Shown piece by piece: positions 6,765-15,127 of a DNA stretch of 32,908 bases. A program made the translations under genes and the position numbers. The DNA is taken from positions 1 through 32,908 of the forward strand of contig JAZSLJ010000026.1 in NCBI GenBank assembly GCA_045535305.1, in the 5' to 3' direction. Numbering within the stretch: the stretch's first letter is position 1; each line of letters opens with the position of its first letter. Source of the DNA: UBA1081 sp045535305 (lineage in GTDB: Bacteria > Bacillota > Clostridia > Oscillospirales > Acutalibacteraceae). A model generated the notes under the pieces. It was not told where the DNA came from. It was given only the letters and a program-made list of their open reading frames with translations, and made no database searches.

Positions 6765-8618
6765 TCAAGATTTCATTATTACGGCTGAATTTGCATCAAT
6801 TTCAACAGAATAATATGTTGTACTCTGCCCTGTTATACAATCTGCACCCTGCCAATGCAAAGGCAGATAATATGTTATGGGGTGGGGATTGCTGTTTGCT
6901 ATAACAAGAATTTTATCAACCGCACTTACTCTTTCGTATGCAACACAGCCCATTGCTGCCGAAACAGGCATAAATCTGCCGCTTTTAAGGCAGAAAAGCT
7001 CCTTTCTGAGCTGTCCCATATATTTATATAAGTCCCAAAGACTGCTTTTTGCTTTGTCCCAAGGGAAAAATGTTCTGTTAAAGGGGTCTTTTAAGCCCTC
7101 AACCAACATTTCATCACCGTAATAAATACAAGGTACGCCGGGCAGTGTATATTGAAGAATAACAGCCTGTTTAAGCAGTTTTTCAGCACTTATAAGCTGT
7201 TTTTCATCAAGTTTAAGGCGGGATTGCTTTTCTCTGCCGATTCCTTCGCCGTCCTGTCCGCCGAGAACACTCAATATTCTTTCCGTATCGTGGGTTCCCA
7301 GATGATTCATCAGACAATCAAGCACCTGCGGAGGGTAATTTTCGCAAACAGTCATAACCGAATCCATAAACAGCTCTGCATTTGCCGTTTTTACAAAATC
7401 GATTATGGCAGACCTGAAAGGATAGTTCATAACCGAATCAAGCTCATCGCCGAGAAGATATTTTCTTCTGCCGCCATGGCTGATTTTATTGCTTGCATCT
7501 TCCCAGACCTCACCCAGCAAAAGTCCCTGCGGATTCATTCTTTTTACTGCTTTTCGGAGTTTAACGATAAAACTGTCGGGCAGTTCATCGGCAACATCAA
7601 GCCTGAAGCCGTAAGCTCCTGCCTTCATCCACTTTTCAACAGCTCCGCCTTCACCTGCTATATAAGATGAAAAGCTTTCATCGTCTTCATTCGTTTCGGG
7701 AAGACTTCTTATACCCCACCATGATTCGTAATCGTCATTCCAATGCTTAAATTTGAACCAACTGCAATAGGTTGAATCGGGAGAATTATATGCACCCACA
7801 GAATCATACCTGTTATACATATTAAAATATATACTGTCTGCACCCGTATGACTGAAAACACCGTCAAGCAGAATTTTTATACCCATTTCATCGGCAGCTT
7901 TGCAAAGATGTGCAAAATCCTTTTCATCGCCGAGAAGCGGGTCGATTTTTGTATAATCAGCCGTATCGTAACGGTGATTGGAATGTGCCTCAAATATAGG
8001 ATTAAGATAAATGCAGGTAACGCCAAGCTCTTTAAGATACGGCAACTTCATCTCGATGCCTTTTAAATCACCGCCGAAGAAATCCGCATTCCATCTGCCG
8101 TATTTTTCATTTTCATGCCATTCGGGAGTTTCATTAAAATCTGAATGATACACTCTGTCTTCGGGTACATTCTTTTTCTTTTCACCCGAGGCAAAAAAGC
8201 GGTCGGGGAAAATCTGATACATCACTCCGCCGGGGAAATCTGACGGAGTTTCAAAATCGGGAGAATAAACAGTCTGCTGCCATTCGTCAAAATCCTGAGA
8301 AAACAGTCCCATCCCCTGTGAATGATGATAGATTCTGCCCCTGCCCCAAGGGGTATCATATTCAAAATGATAAAAATAAAGTCCGGGCTTACTGAAAGTG
8401 TATTCAATTCCCCACCATTCAATTATGTTGTCGGTAGATTTCCAGTCAAGCTTTATATATTCCTTGCCCTGTCCGTCAAGACCTGTTACAAGATATACGG
8501 CTGTGCACCCCATTTCTCTGGGCATACGAACACAAAGCCACAGGGATTCCCCTGCGGCTGTGCTGCCGAATCTTGATTTATGTCTTATGTCTCTTGAATT
8601 ATAGGGAACGAAAGCCAT
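6765..8618 (-). CDS. Glycoside hydrolase family 13 alpha-glucan hydrolase (neopullulanase/alpha-amylase-like)
   Basis: This 617-residue enzyme has an N-terminal beta-sandwich-like part (about 1-120), then a GH13 barrel. Region markers are LGVTCIYLNPIFEAHSNHRYDTADY (read as two halves around 198-222), ILLDGVFSHTG (249-259), YGFRLDVADELP with nucleophile Asp341, LLLGEVWED with acid/base Glu370, and NHLGTHDTER with Asp444. It should cleave alpha-1,4 (perhaps alpha-1,6) glucan linkages. No signal peptide is visible, so it probably acts in the cytoplasm on glycogen or imported maltodextrins. It starts three bases after the glgP stop, with GAAGGA inside glgP as binding site, indicating translational coupling. 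Confidence 0.92.
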   Translation of the reverse strand: MAFVPYNSRDIRHKSRFGSTAAGESLWLCVRMPREMGCTAVYLVTGLDGQGKEYIKLDWKSTDNIIEWWGIEYTFSKPGLYFYHFEYDTPWGRGRIYHHSQGMGLFSQDFDEWQQTVYSPDFETPSDFPGGVMYQIFPDRFFASGEKKKNVPEDRVYHSDFNETPEWHENEKYGRWNADFFGGDLKGIEMKLPYLKELGVTCIYLNPIFEAHSNHRYDTADYTKIDPLLGDEKDFAHLCKAADEMGIKILLDGVFSHTGADSIYFNMYNRYDSVGAYNSPDSTYCSWFKFKHWNDDYESWWGIRSLPETNEDDESFSSYIAGEGGAVEKWMKAGAYGFRLDVADELPDSFIVKLRKAVKRMNPQGLLLGEVWEDASNKISHGGRRKYLLGDELDSVMNYPFRSAIIDFVKTANAELFMDSVMTVCENYPPQVLDCLMNHLGTHDTERILSVLGGQDGEGIGREKQSRLKLDEKQLISAEKLLKQAVILQYTLPGVPCIYYGDEMLVEGLKDPFNRTFFPWDKAKSSLWDLYKYMGQLRKELFCLKSGRFMPVSAAMGCVAYERVSAVDKILVIANSNPHPITYYLPLHWQGADCITGQSTTYYSVEIDANSAVIMKS

Positions 8619-8621
8619 AAT

Positions 8622-11036
8622 TTATTTTGTATCCTTCGCTGATTTTGTATGCCAGATATCTCTTGCGTAGTCATTGATTGATCTGTCAGCGGCAAAGATA
8701 CCTGCGCCTGCAATATTCATAAGTGCCATTTTGTTCCAGTTTCTTCTGTCGCAGAACATCTGCTCTGCACGTTTCTGAGCTTCTCTGTAATCAGCAAAAT
8801 CAGCAAGAACCATATATGGGTCGTGATTGATAATGCTTGCGGAAACCTCGGGGAACATTTTGCCGTTTATGCCTTTGGTATTTAAAAAGTCGATAACCTT
8901 ATGCAGTTCTGCATTGTTGTGATAATAAACAGAAGGATTATAGTTCTTTGTAAGCTGAACAACCTCTGCGGTATTCATACCGAAAATGATAATATTATCA
9001 TCACCGACTGATTCATAAATCTCAACGTTTGCGCCGTCCATTGTACCCAAAGTAACAGCACCGTTGATCATAAGCTTCATGTTACCTGTACCCGAAGCCT
9101 CTTTACCTGCAAGAGAAATCTGCTCTGAAATATCTGCTGCGGGCATAAGCTTTTCAGCGGCTGTAACGTTGTAATCCTCAACGTAAACAATCTTCATAAA
9201 CTTGTTTACATCGGGGTCATTATTGATCATATCCGCAAGAGCGTAAATAAAGCTGATAATCTTTTTTGCAAGGTAATAACCGGGAGCAGCCTTTGCACCG
9301 AAAATGTAAGTATGAGGTACATAATTACCGTTGGGGTTTTCTTTAATTTCAAGATATTTTGCAACGATGTTAAGAGCGTTAAGATGCTGTCTCTTATACT
9401 CGTGCAAACGTTTTACCTGTACGTCAAAAATTGATTCAGGATCAATTTCTATACCCTGTGTTTTCTTGATAAGAGCCGCAAACTGCTTCTTTTTGAGCTT
9501 TTTGATACGTTCAATTTCTGCAAGAACTTTATCGTCATCTGCAAAAGCCTTCAGCTTTTCAAGCTCTGAGCCTTCAAGAATAAAACCGTCTCCGATAAGG
9601 CTTGTAAGATACTCGGTAAGCTCGGGGTTTGCCTGGCAGAGCCAACGTCTGTGAGCAATACCGTTTGTAACGTTTTTGAATTTATCGGGAGTAAGTCTGT
9701 AATAATCGTTAAAGAGAGTATCCTTAAGAATCTGTGAATGAAGTGCAGAAACACCGTTAACGCTATGACAAGCAGCTACACACATATTAGCCATTCTTAC
9801 AGCACCGTTGGAGATAATAGCTGTTCTTTCAACATAATCCGCATCGTATGTGGAATTCCATACATAGCTTCTGAAACGGTTGTCAATCTCCTTGATAATC
9901 TCATAAACACGGGGAACAAGCTGTTTTACAAGGTCTTCACTCCAGCATTCAAGAGCTTCTTTAAGAACAGTATGGTTTGTATAAGCAACTGTTTTTGTAA
10001 CGATATTCCATGCGTCATCCCAGCCGTAGCCGCATTCGTCAAGCATAATTCTCATAAGCTCGGGAATTGCGAGAGTAGGATGTGTATCGTTGATATGAAT
10101 TGCGACTTTATCCGCAAAGTTATCAAGAGTGCCGTACTGACGAAGATGATTATGGATAATATCCTGAATTGATGCGGAAACAAGGAAATACTGCTGTCTG
10201 AGACGAAGACTCTTTCCCTCGGGATGGTTATCTGAGGGGTAAAGAACTTTACTGATAACCTCAGCCATAGCATTTCTTTCCATAGCTCTCATATAGTCGC
10301 CCTGATTAAAAAGCTCCATATCAAGACCGGGCTTTTTTGCAGACCAGAGACGAAGCACACTTACACCCTTACCGTCCTTACCTGCAACGAACATATCGTA
10401 AGGAACAGCTTTTATAGATGTGTAATCCTTTAACTCAACTTGATGATAATGGGTATCCCATATATCCTGCACCCATCCGCCGAAGCAAACCTCAACGGCA
10501 CTTTCCTCTCTGGGCATAAGCCATACGTCGCCGCCGGGAAGCCACTCATCAGGAAGCTCTGTCTGCCAGCCGTCAATAAGTCTCTGCTTAAAAATGCCGT
10601 ATTCGTAAAGAATTGAATAACCTCTTGCAGGATACTCCTGTGTTGCAAGACCGTCAAGATAGCAAGCTGCAAGTCTTCCCAGACCGCCGTTACCAAGACC
10701 TGCATCGGGTTCGCAATCATAAACCTTATCAATATTTACACCGAAATCTTTAAGTGCGGATGCAAATGTTTTCTGAAGATTAAGGTTGAAAAGGTTGTTT
10801 CTCAATGAACGGCCCATAAGGAATTCCATTGAAAGGTAGTAAACTCTTTTAGAGCCTGCTTTTTCAGCTCTTTTTGTAAAATCTGCTCTGCCCTCGCCCA
10901 TCATTTCGCTTACAATCATAGCGACGGCACGGTAATACTGCTCATAAGATGCATTCTCAGGTGTAACACCGAAAAAATGAGAAAGCTTGTTTTCTATAAG
11001 CTGTTTTGCCTTAGCTTTAGAAAGTGAATAGTTCAT
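8622..11036 (-). CDS. glgP: Glycogen/starch/alpha-glucan phosphorylase
   Basis: This 804-residue family GT35 enzyme releases glucose-1-phosphate from alpha-1,4-glucan ends. Visible markers are GNGGLGRLAACYLDGLAT near the N-terminal domain, HINDTHPTLAIPELMR, VKRLHEYKRQHLNALNI, and the pyridoxal-phosphate lysine site EASGTGNMKLMINGA followed by GTMDGANVEI. Length is normal. The frame is open to a TTG at 11048, but that TTG overlaps the GGAGG site; the ATG at 11036, 5-6 bases after GGAGG, is the start. It is the first gene of a glgP-GH13-esterase operon. Confidence 0.97.
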   Translation of the reverse strand: MNYSLSKAKAKQLIENKLSHFFGVTPENASYEQYYRAVAMIVSEMMGEGRADFTKRAEKAGSKRVYYLSMEFLMGRSLRNNLFNLNLQKTFASALKDFGVNIDKVYDCEPDAGLGNGGLGRLAACYLDGLATQEYPARGYSILYEYGIFKQRLIDGWQTELPDEWLPGGDVWLMPREESAVEVCFGGWVQDIWDTHYHQVELKDYTSIKAVPYDMFVAGKDGKGVSVLRLWSAKKPGLDMELFNQGDYMRAMERNAMAEVISKVLYPSDNHPEGKSLRLRQQYFLVSASIQDIIHNHLRQYGTLDNFADKVAIHINDTHPTLAIPELMRIMLDECGYGWDDAWNIVTKTVAYTNHTVLKEALECWSEDLVKQLVPRVYEIIKEIDNRFRSYVWNSTYDADYVERTAIISNGAVRMANMCVAACHSVNGVSALHSQILKDTLFNDYYRLTPDKFKNVTNGIAHRRWLCQANPELTEYLTSLIGDGFILEGSELEKLKAFADDDKVLAEIERIKKLKKKQFAALIKKTQGIEIDPESIFDVQVKRLHEYKRQHLNALNIVAKYLEIKENPNGNYVPHTYIFGAKAAPGYYLAKKIISFIYALADMINNDPDVNKFMKIVYVEDYNVTAAEKLMPAADISEQISLAGKEASGTGNMKLMINGAVTLGTMDGANVEIYESVGDDNIIIFGMNTAEVVQLTKNYNPSVYYHNNAELHKVIDFLNTKGINGKMFPEVSASIINHDPYMVLADFADYREAQKRAEQMFCDRRNWNKMALMNIAGAGIFAADRSINDYARDIWHTKSAKDTK

Positions 11037-11109
11037 AATTTCCTCCAAGAAATACAGTTTATAATATCTTCAAATCATAAAATGATATAATAAGACATTT
11101 TGAATACTT

Positions 11110-11138
11110 ATTTTACATTATTTTTTTTAATAATGCAA
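11110..11138 (-). promoter_or_regulatory. Probable sigma-A promoter of glgP
   Basis: On the minus strand -35 TTGCAT (11133-11138), 17 bases of mostly A, and -10 TAAAAT (11110-11115) lie about 75 bases before glgP. The rest of the 281-base gap before 11318 is AT-rich with only a terminator recognised. Confidence 0.6.
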
Positions 11139-11263
11139 GAGATAAGACTGACATTATTGAATTAATATTCTGTCTTTTTTGTATATTTTATCCAAACAAC
11201 GCATAATATACACATAATATATTCAATAGCAGTATATGTATGCCTGTTTAAAATGTTTTAAAT

Positions 11264-11295
11264 TAAAAAAAGCGGCAAACCAAAGTCTGCCGCTT
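11264..11295 (-). terminator. Rho-independent terminator after the sortase-anchored protein
   Basis: An 8-bp stem AAGCGGCA/TGCCGCTT (11270-11277 with 11288-11295) is followed on the minus strand by seven T. It lies 22 bases after the stop at 11318 and ends that monocistronic transcript. Confidence 0.9.
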
Positions 11296-11317
11296 AAATT
11301 CTGTTTAAATCGGAATA

Positions 11318-11881
11318 TTAGTCTTCCTTTTTCTTGCTGAGTACGATGAATGCACCTGCTGCAACTGCGCATACTGCGAATGCTGCTACGATACCGTTAT
11401 CACCTGTCTGGGGGATATCACCTTTGTTGTTATCAGGAGCTTCTGTGGGCTTTTCTTCGTCTTTGTTATCATCAGCAGGAGCTTCTGTTGATTCATCTTC
11501 TTCGGGAGCTTCTGTGGGCTCTTCATCTTCACCATTATCATAATCATCGTCAACAGGAGGTTCTGTAGGTTCTTCTTCGGGAGCTTCGTCTTCGTCGCTG
11601 CCGCCGCCGAGAATACCGCCGAGGTCAAGACCGCCGAGAATGTCTGTAATCATACCAACATCAAGACCTTCAAAAAGACCTGTGATCATGCTGATGTCAG
11701 CACCGCCGAGAAGATTTGTGATAGCGCTCATGTCCATACCTGCAAAAACATCAGCAGTAAAGGGATCAAAATCAGCAAATGCGCCTGAAACCTCACCTGA
11801 CTGTGTATCTGCTGCAAAAGATGTTACAGAAACAGACAATGCAAGAACTAATGCCATAAGTATAGCTGCAAATTTTTTCAT
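11318..11881 (-). CDS. Sortase-anchored acidic surface protein with 12-residue repeats
   Basis: The 187-residue protein has a signal peptide (1-24, ending TSFAA). A repeat region at 48-94 holds units GMDMSAITNLLG, GADISMITGLFE, GLDVGMITDILG and a degenerate fourth. An acidic Pro/Thr/Glu linker (95-150) contains three EEPTE/EKPTEAP-like motifs. The C-terminal sorting signal is IPQTG (156-160), a hydrophobic stretch and the charged tail SKKKED. It should be cleaved by sortase and linked to peptidoglycan. The function of the repeat region is not recognised. It has its own promoter and terminator. The LPXTG Leu is replaced by Ile. Confidence 0.85.
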   Translation of the reverse strand: MKKFAAILMALVLALSVSVTSFAADTQSGEVSGAFADFDPFTADVFAGMDMSAITNLLGGADISMITGLFEGLDVGMITDILGGLDLGGILGGGSDEDEAPEEEPTEPPVDDDYDNGEDEEPTEAPEEDESTEAPADDNKDEEKPTEAPDNNKGDIPQTGDNGIVAAFAVCAVAAGAFIVLSKKKED

Positions 11882-11947
11882 AAAAGAACAATCCTTTCAA
11901 ACATAAAAGATATATTTGTTAATGAAAATACTTCATCATTTACAATA

Positions 11948-11976
11948 ATGATACTCCTTATTAGCAATTTTGTCAA
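11948..11976 (-). promoter_or_regulatory. Sigma-A promoter of the surface protein gene
   Basis: On the minus strand -35 TTGACA (11971-11976), a 17-base spacer and -10 TATCAT (11948-11953) lie 67 bases upstream of the ATG. The remaining intergenic sequence to 12160 (AT-rich) shows only a possible -10 TATAAT near 12105 on the plus strand for the next small gene. Confidence 0.75.
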
Positions 11977-12160
11977 TCGTTAAAACAAAATTAACAGTTT
12001 TTCAGCAAAAACACGAAAAACCCACCAAATTATTTTTAACTTTACATACAAAATATACAATATTTAAAAACAGAGTATATTAACGCAACGCGGATATAAT
12101 ACTACAAACAAGCCAAAATGTCAATGTTGGCAAACGATTTTTATGCACAGGAGGATTTTT

Positions 12161-12331
12161 ATGGACAGCTACGATAAAAAAGGCAAGAAACAAAGCGGAC
12201 ACTTCCCGACACAGCAAAGAAAAATATGGAACTGCACAGACAGCGAAAACATCCGCAGTGATGTACTCGGCAGTTATTCGGGTGCAGACGAAGCGGATGA
12301 AGAGCCTGTTCAGGATGCAGACGATTTATAA
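12161..12331 (+). CDS. Small hydrophilic protein of unknown function
   Basis: A 56-residue ORF starts at an ATG 6 bases after a strong CAGGAGG site, which decides the start over the upstream ATG at 12143. It is basic at the N-terminus (MDSYDKKGKK), has one Cys and ends with the acidic SDVLGSYSGADEADEEPVQDADDL-type tail (residues 33-56). I recall similar DVLGSYTG ... PVQDADDL tails in small hypothetical proteins of Clostridia, but cannot verify this. No signal peptide or membrane segment. It precedes the M42 operon but that operon has its own promoter. Confidence 0.65.
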   Translation: MDSYDKKGKKQSGHFPTQQRKIWNCTDSENIRSDVLGSYSGADEADEEPVQDADDL

Positions 12332-12334
12332 CAC

Positions 12335-12363
12335 TTGCATTCTCCTGTATTGTGATATATAAT
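12335..12363 (+). promoter_or_regulatory. Sigma-A promoter of the M42 peptidase operon
   Basis: -35 TTGCAT (12335-12340), exactly 17 bases, then -10 TATAAT (12358-12363), 32 bases before the ATG of the first M42 gene. An 8-bp inverted repeat TTCTCCTG/CAGGAGAA (12340-12347, 12382-12389) spans the promoter and the ribosome binding site. Confidence 0.7.
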
Positions 12364-12395
12364 GTAATATATTTTATTATGCAGGAGAAGATTTT

Positions 12396-13418
12396 ATGAA
12401 TATAAAAGAAATCATAACCTCATTAACCGACGGTGAAGGTATTTCGGGCAACGAAATCACCCTTACAAAAGCCGCCGAATTACTCTCGGATTATGCAGAG
12501 GTTCACACCGACGGTTTAGGAAGCGTAATCGGCACAATGGGACAAGGTAAAACTCAAATTATGCTCGATGCACATCTTGACAGAATCGGTCTTATCGTTA
12601 CCGATATTGACGATTCGGGTTTTCTGCGTGTGGACAAATGCGGCGGATGCGATGCAAGAGTTCTGAGTGCCGCAACAGTTACGATATGGGGCAAAAAACC
12701 GATTTTCGGCGTTATAACAAGCACTCCGCCTCACCTTGCAAAAGCAGAAGATTCATCAAAAGCTCCCTCTTTTGATAACATTTATGTCGATACGGGACTT
12801 GACGGCAAATCACTCAAAAAAATCGTATCCGTAGGCGACAGAATTACAATAGATGCCCCCGTTATATCCCTTACAGACAACATTATCATCGGCGCTGCCC
12901 TTGATAACAGAATCGGTGTTGCCGCACTTTTGAGAGTTGCGGACATTCTCAAAGAGAAAAAGCCCGATGTAAAGGTATCATTTATCTTTTCCGCACAGGA
13001 AGAAACAACGGAGGCTGGTGCAAAAACAGGTGCTTTTGCAATTTCTCCCGATGAAGCTATTGCCGTTGATGTCAGCTTCGGAAACGCTCCGGGCATAAGC
13101 GATTCTCAATGCGGCAAGCTCGGTGGCGGCGGTATGATATGCATTTCACCCTCTATTTCAAACGAAATGACGAGCGAGCTTATGAGTATTGCGGATAAAA
13201 AAGGCATAAAATACCAAACCGAAGTATGCCCCTCATCAACAGGCACAAATGCAGACGTTATCTCCGTATCAAAAAGCGGTATAAAGACAGGACTCGTATC
13301 AATCCCCCTGCGCAATATGCACACACAGGCAGAGCTTGCGGATATTGATGATATTGAATCTGTTGCACAGATAATCGCATCATACATCATCGAAAAGGGG
13401 GAAACTGAAAATGCTTGA
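12396..13418 (+). CDS. M42 family metallopeptidase (first of a tandem pair)
   Basis: The 340-residue protein shows the M42 di-metal aminopeptidase set in order: His60 in MLDAHLDRIG, Asp170 in GAALDNRIGVA, the catalytic/metal Glu pair 202-203 in SAQEETTEAGAK, Asp225 in AVDVSFG and His309 in LRNMHTQAE. These cytoplasmic enzymes form large dodecamers that trim peptides. Residues about 65-165 form the inserted beta-barrel (PDZ-like) dimerisation domain. GGAGAAG lies 6-7 bases before the ATG. It overlaps the next gene by 8 bases. Substrate preference cannot be read from sequence. Confidence 0.92.
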   Translation: MNIKEIITSLTDGEGISGNEITLTKAAELLSDYAEVHTDGLGSVIGTMGQGKTQIMLDAHLDRIGLIVTDIDDSGFLRVDKCGGCDARVLSAATVTIWGKKPIFGVITSTPPHLAKAEDSSKAPSFDNIYVDTGLDGKSLKKIVSVGDRITIDAPVISLTDNIIIGAALDNRIGVAALLRVADILKEKKPDVKVSFIFSAQEETTEAGAKTGAFAISPDEAIAVDVSFGNAPGISDSQCGKLGGGGMICISPSISNEMTSELMSIADKKGIKYQTEVCPSSTGTNADVISVSKSGIKTGLVSIPLRNMHTQAELADIDDIESVAQIIASYIIEKGETENA

Positions 13419-14427
13419 TACAATAAAAGAATTAAGCCTTTTAAACGGCACATCGGGCAGAGAAAATGATATAAGAGATTATATTATCTCCCGAATCGAA
13501 GGCAAATGCGAGTACAGAACCGATGCATTGGGCAATCTCATAGTTTTCAAAAAAGGTAAAAAAGAACCCAAAAACAAAATTATGCTTGATGCCCACATGG
13601 ATGAAGTCGGAATAATTGCAACTTACATCAATTCCGACGGAACAATAAAATTCGGCACCGTAGGAGGAATTGACACAAAAGTAATTCTGGGCAGACGCTT
13701 TATTTTTGAAAACGGTGCAATCGGTGTTGTGGGTGTAAAGCCCGTACATCTTCTCTCTACCGATGAAAGAGCAAAAATCCCCGATGCAGACTCACTTTAC
13801 ATTGATATAGGAGCATCATCAAAAGAAGAAGCTAAAAAGAGAGTAAAAATCGGCGAAACAGCGGTTTTCATGTCGGACTTTGTAAATTTCGGCAACAACA
13901 AAATCAAAGGCAAAGCACTTGATGACCGTGTTGGCTGTGCAATTCTTATTGATATGATAAATTCCGACCTTGAATATGACTGCTGGTTTTCATTCTCCGT
14001 ACAGGAAGAAATCGGTCTGAGAGGCGCCACAACATCGGCTTACGGAATAGCTCCCGATTACGCAATCGTACTTGAAACAACAACCGCGGCAGATATTATT
14101 GATGTACCCGACCATAAAAAGGTATGCAAATTGGGCGAAGGCGCGGCAGTTTCATTTATGGACAGAAGCACTCTTTACTCAAAGGAGCTTTTTGATACCG
14201 CATTTAAAATCGCAGGCAGAAAAGGCATAAAAGTTCAGCCAAAAACAGTTATTGCAGGCGGCAATAACGCGGGTGCTATCCACAAGGCAAGAGGCGGCAT
14301 AAAAACAATAACGGTAAACACTCCATGCAGATATCTTCACTCCCCCTCCTGCGTATGCGATACAAGAGATATTGAGAGTGTAAGAGCTTTGGCAGAAGCA
14401 CTTATTGAGAGCTTTGCCGATGCTTAA
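13411..14427 (+). CDS. M42 family metallopeptidase (second of a tandem pair)
   Basis: This 338-residue paralogue has the same site set: His62 in MLDAHMDEVG, Asp171 in GKALDDRVGC, Glu199-Glu200 in VQEEIGLRGA, Glu222 in VLETTTAAD (where the first copy has Asp) and His310 in RYLHSPS. The Glu/Asp exchange at the metal-1 ligand hints at different specificity, since M42 groups differ there. It starts inside the end of the first gene (ATGCTTGA overlap) with GGGGGA upstream, so the two are translationally coupled and may form hetero-oligomers or act in sequence. Confidence 0.93.
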   Translation: MLDTIKELSLLNGTSGRENDIRDYIISRIEGKCEYRTDALGNLIVFKKGKKEPKNKIMLDAHMDEVGIIATYINSDGTIKFGTVGGIDTKVILGRRFIFENGAIGVVGVKPVHLLSTDERAKIPDADSLYIDIGASSKEEAKKRVKIGETAVFMSDFVNFGNNKIKGKALDDRVGCAILIDMINSDLEYDCWFSFSVQEEIGLRGATTSAYGIAPDYAIVLETTTAADIIDVPDHKKVCKLGEGAAVSFMDRSTLYSKELFDTAFKIAGRKGIKVQPKTVIAGGNNAGAIHKARGGIKTITVNTPCRYLHSPSCVCDTRDIESVRALAEALIESFADA

Positions 14428-15109
14428 ACTGCTGACTCAATCCGAAACAGGTGAATTTTTTAATTTTTGCAACGGATATATTGAGGGTGCGGTAATATTC
14501 ACAAGGCTTAAAGCCTACGGCACGGACAGCAACGACGCTTTATTTTGGCTGTCAAGGAATGATAAAGGCGAAATAAACGCCGTTTGTTCAATGACTGACG
14601 GCATTTTTACATACTGCGCCGACAGCACCGCCGACAAAGAAGAAATACTGATGTTTGCCGAAATTATGGGAGCAAAAGAAATCACCGAAAAAGGCAGATA
14701 TATTTTAAAATTCACCGAAACCGAAAAAATCGGCAACGCACAGAACATAACAGGTGAAAATTTAAAATCCGTTTTCAACGTTATTTTTGAAGACGAAAAA
14801 AATCCGCAAATATTCTTTTCCCAATGGTACGCTGACGCATCACACAAAATCCGTCATTCACTGATTCACGGAAAAGGCATTTTCAAAAACGGCAGATACA
14901 TTTCAGTTGCCCTTACAAGCGGAGAAAGCGACACAATGGCGGTTATATCATCCGTTGCAACGCTTAAAGAATACAGAAAACAGGGTTACGGTGAAAATGC
15001 CGTTATTTCCCTTGTAAAATCACTCAATAAAGAAATATATCTTATGACAAACGACCCGCACACAGCCGAATGGTACAAAAAAATGGGGTTTCGGCTCATA
15101 AACGAATAA
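14420..15109 (+). CDS. GNAT family N-acetyltransferase
   Basis: The 229-residue protein has an uncharacterised N-terminal part (about 1-130). A C-terminal GNAT fold follows, with the acetyl-CoA pyrophosphate loop YRKQGYGENAV and a closing NDPHTAEWYKKMGFRL typical of the GNAT C-terminus. The substrate is unknown. It starts within the end of the second M42 gene through an ATGCTTAA overlap, the same 8-base arrangement as between the two peptidases. This argues for tight co-expression and perhaps a role in peptide or amino-acid modification. The upstream in-frame ATG at 14405 lies deeper inside the peptidase gene and is less likely. Confidence 0.85.
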   Translation: MLKLLTQSETGEFFNFCNGYIEGAVIFTRLKAYGTDSNDALFWLSRNDKGEINAVCSMTDGIFTYCADSTADKEEILMFAEIMGAKEITEKGRYILKFTETEKIGNAQNITGENLKSVFNVIFEDEKNPQIFFSQWYADASHKIRHSLIHGKGIFKNGRYISVALTSGESDTMAVISSVATLKEYRKQGYGENAVISLVKSLNKEIYLMTNDPHTAEWYKKMGFRLINE

Positions 15110-15127
15110 CAAGGAGATGCATACAAC

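Noticed and set aside
7152..7670. 172-codon plus-strand open frame
   Set aside because: It runs antisense through the GH13 catalytic region, whose motifs are intact on the minus strand.
9738..10172. 144-codon plus-strand open frame
   Set aside because: Antisense to the conserved part of glgP; no recognisable protein.
12340..12389. TTCTCCTG/CAGGAGAA inverted repeat treated as a riboswitch-like sequestering hairpin
   Set aside because: The left arm lies upstream of the predicted transcription start, so it would not be in the mRNA from that promoter; probably chance or only relevant to read-through.
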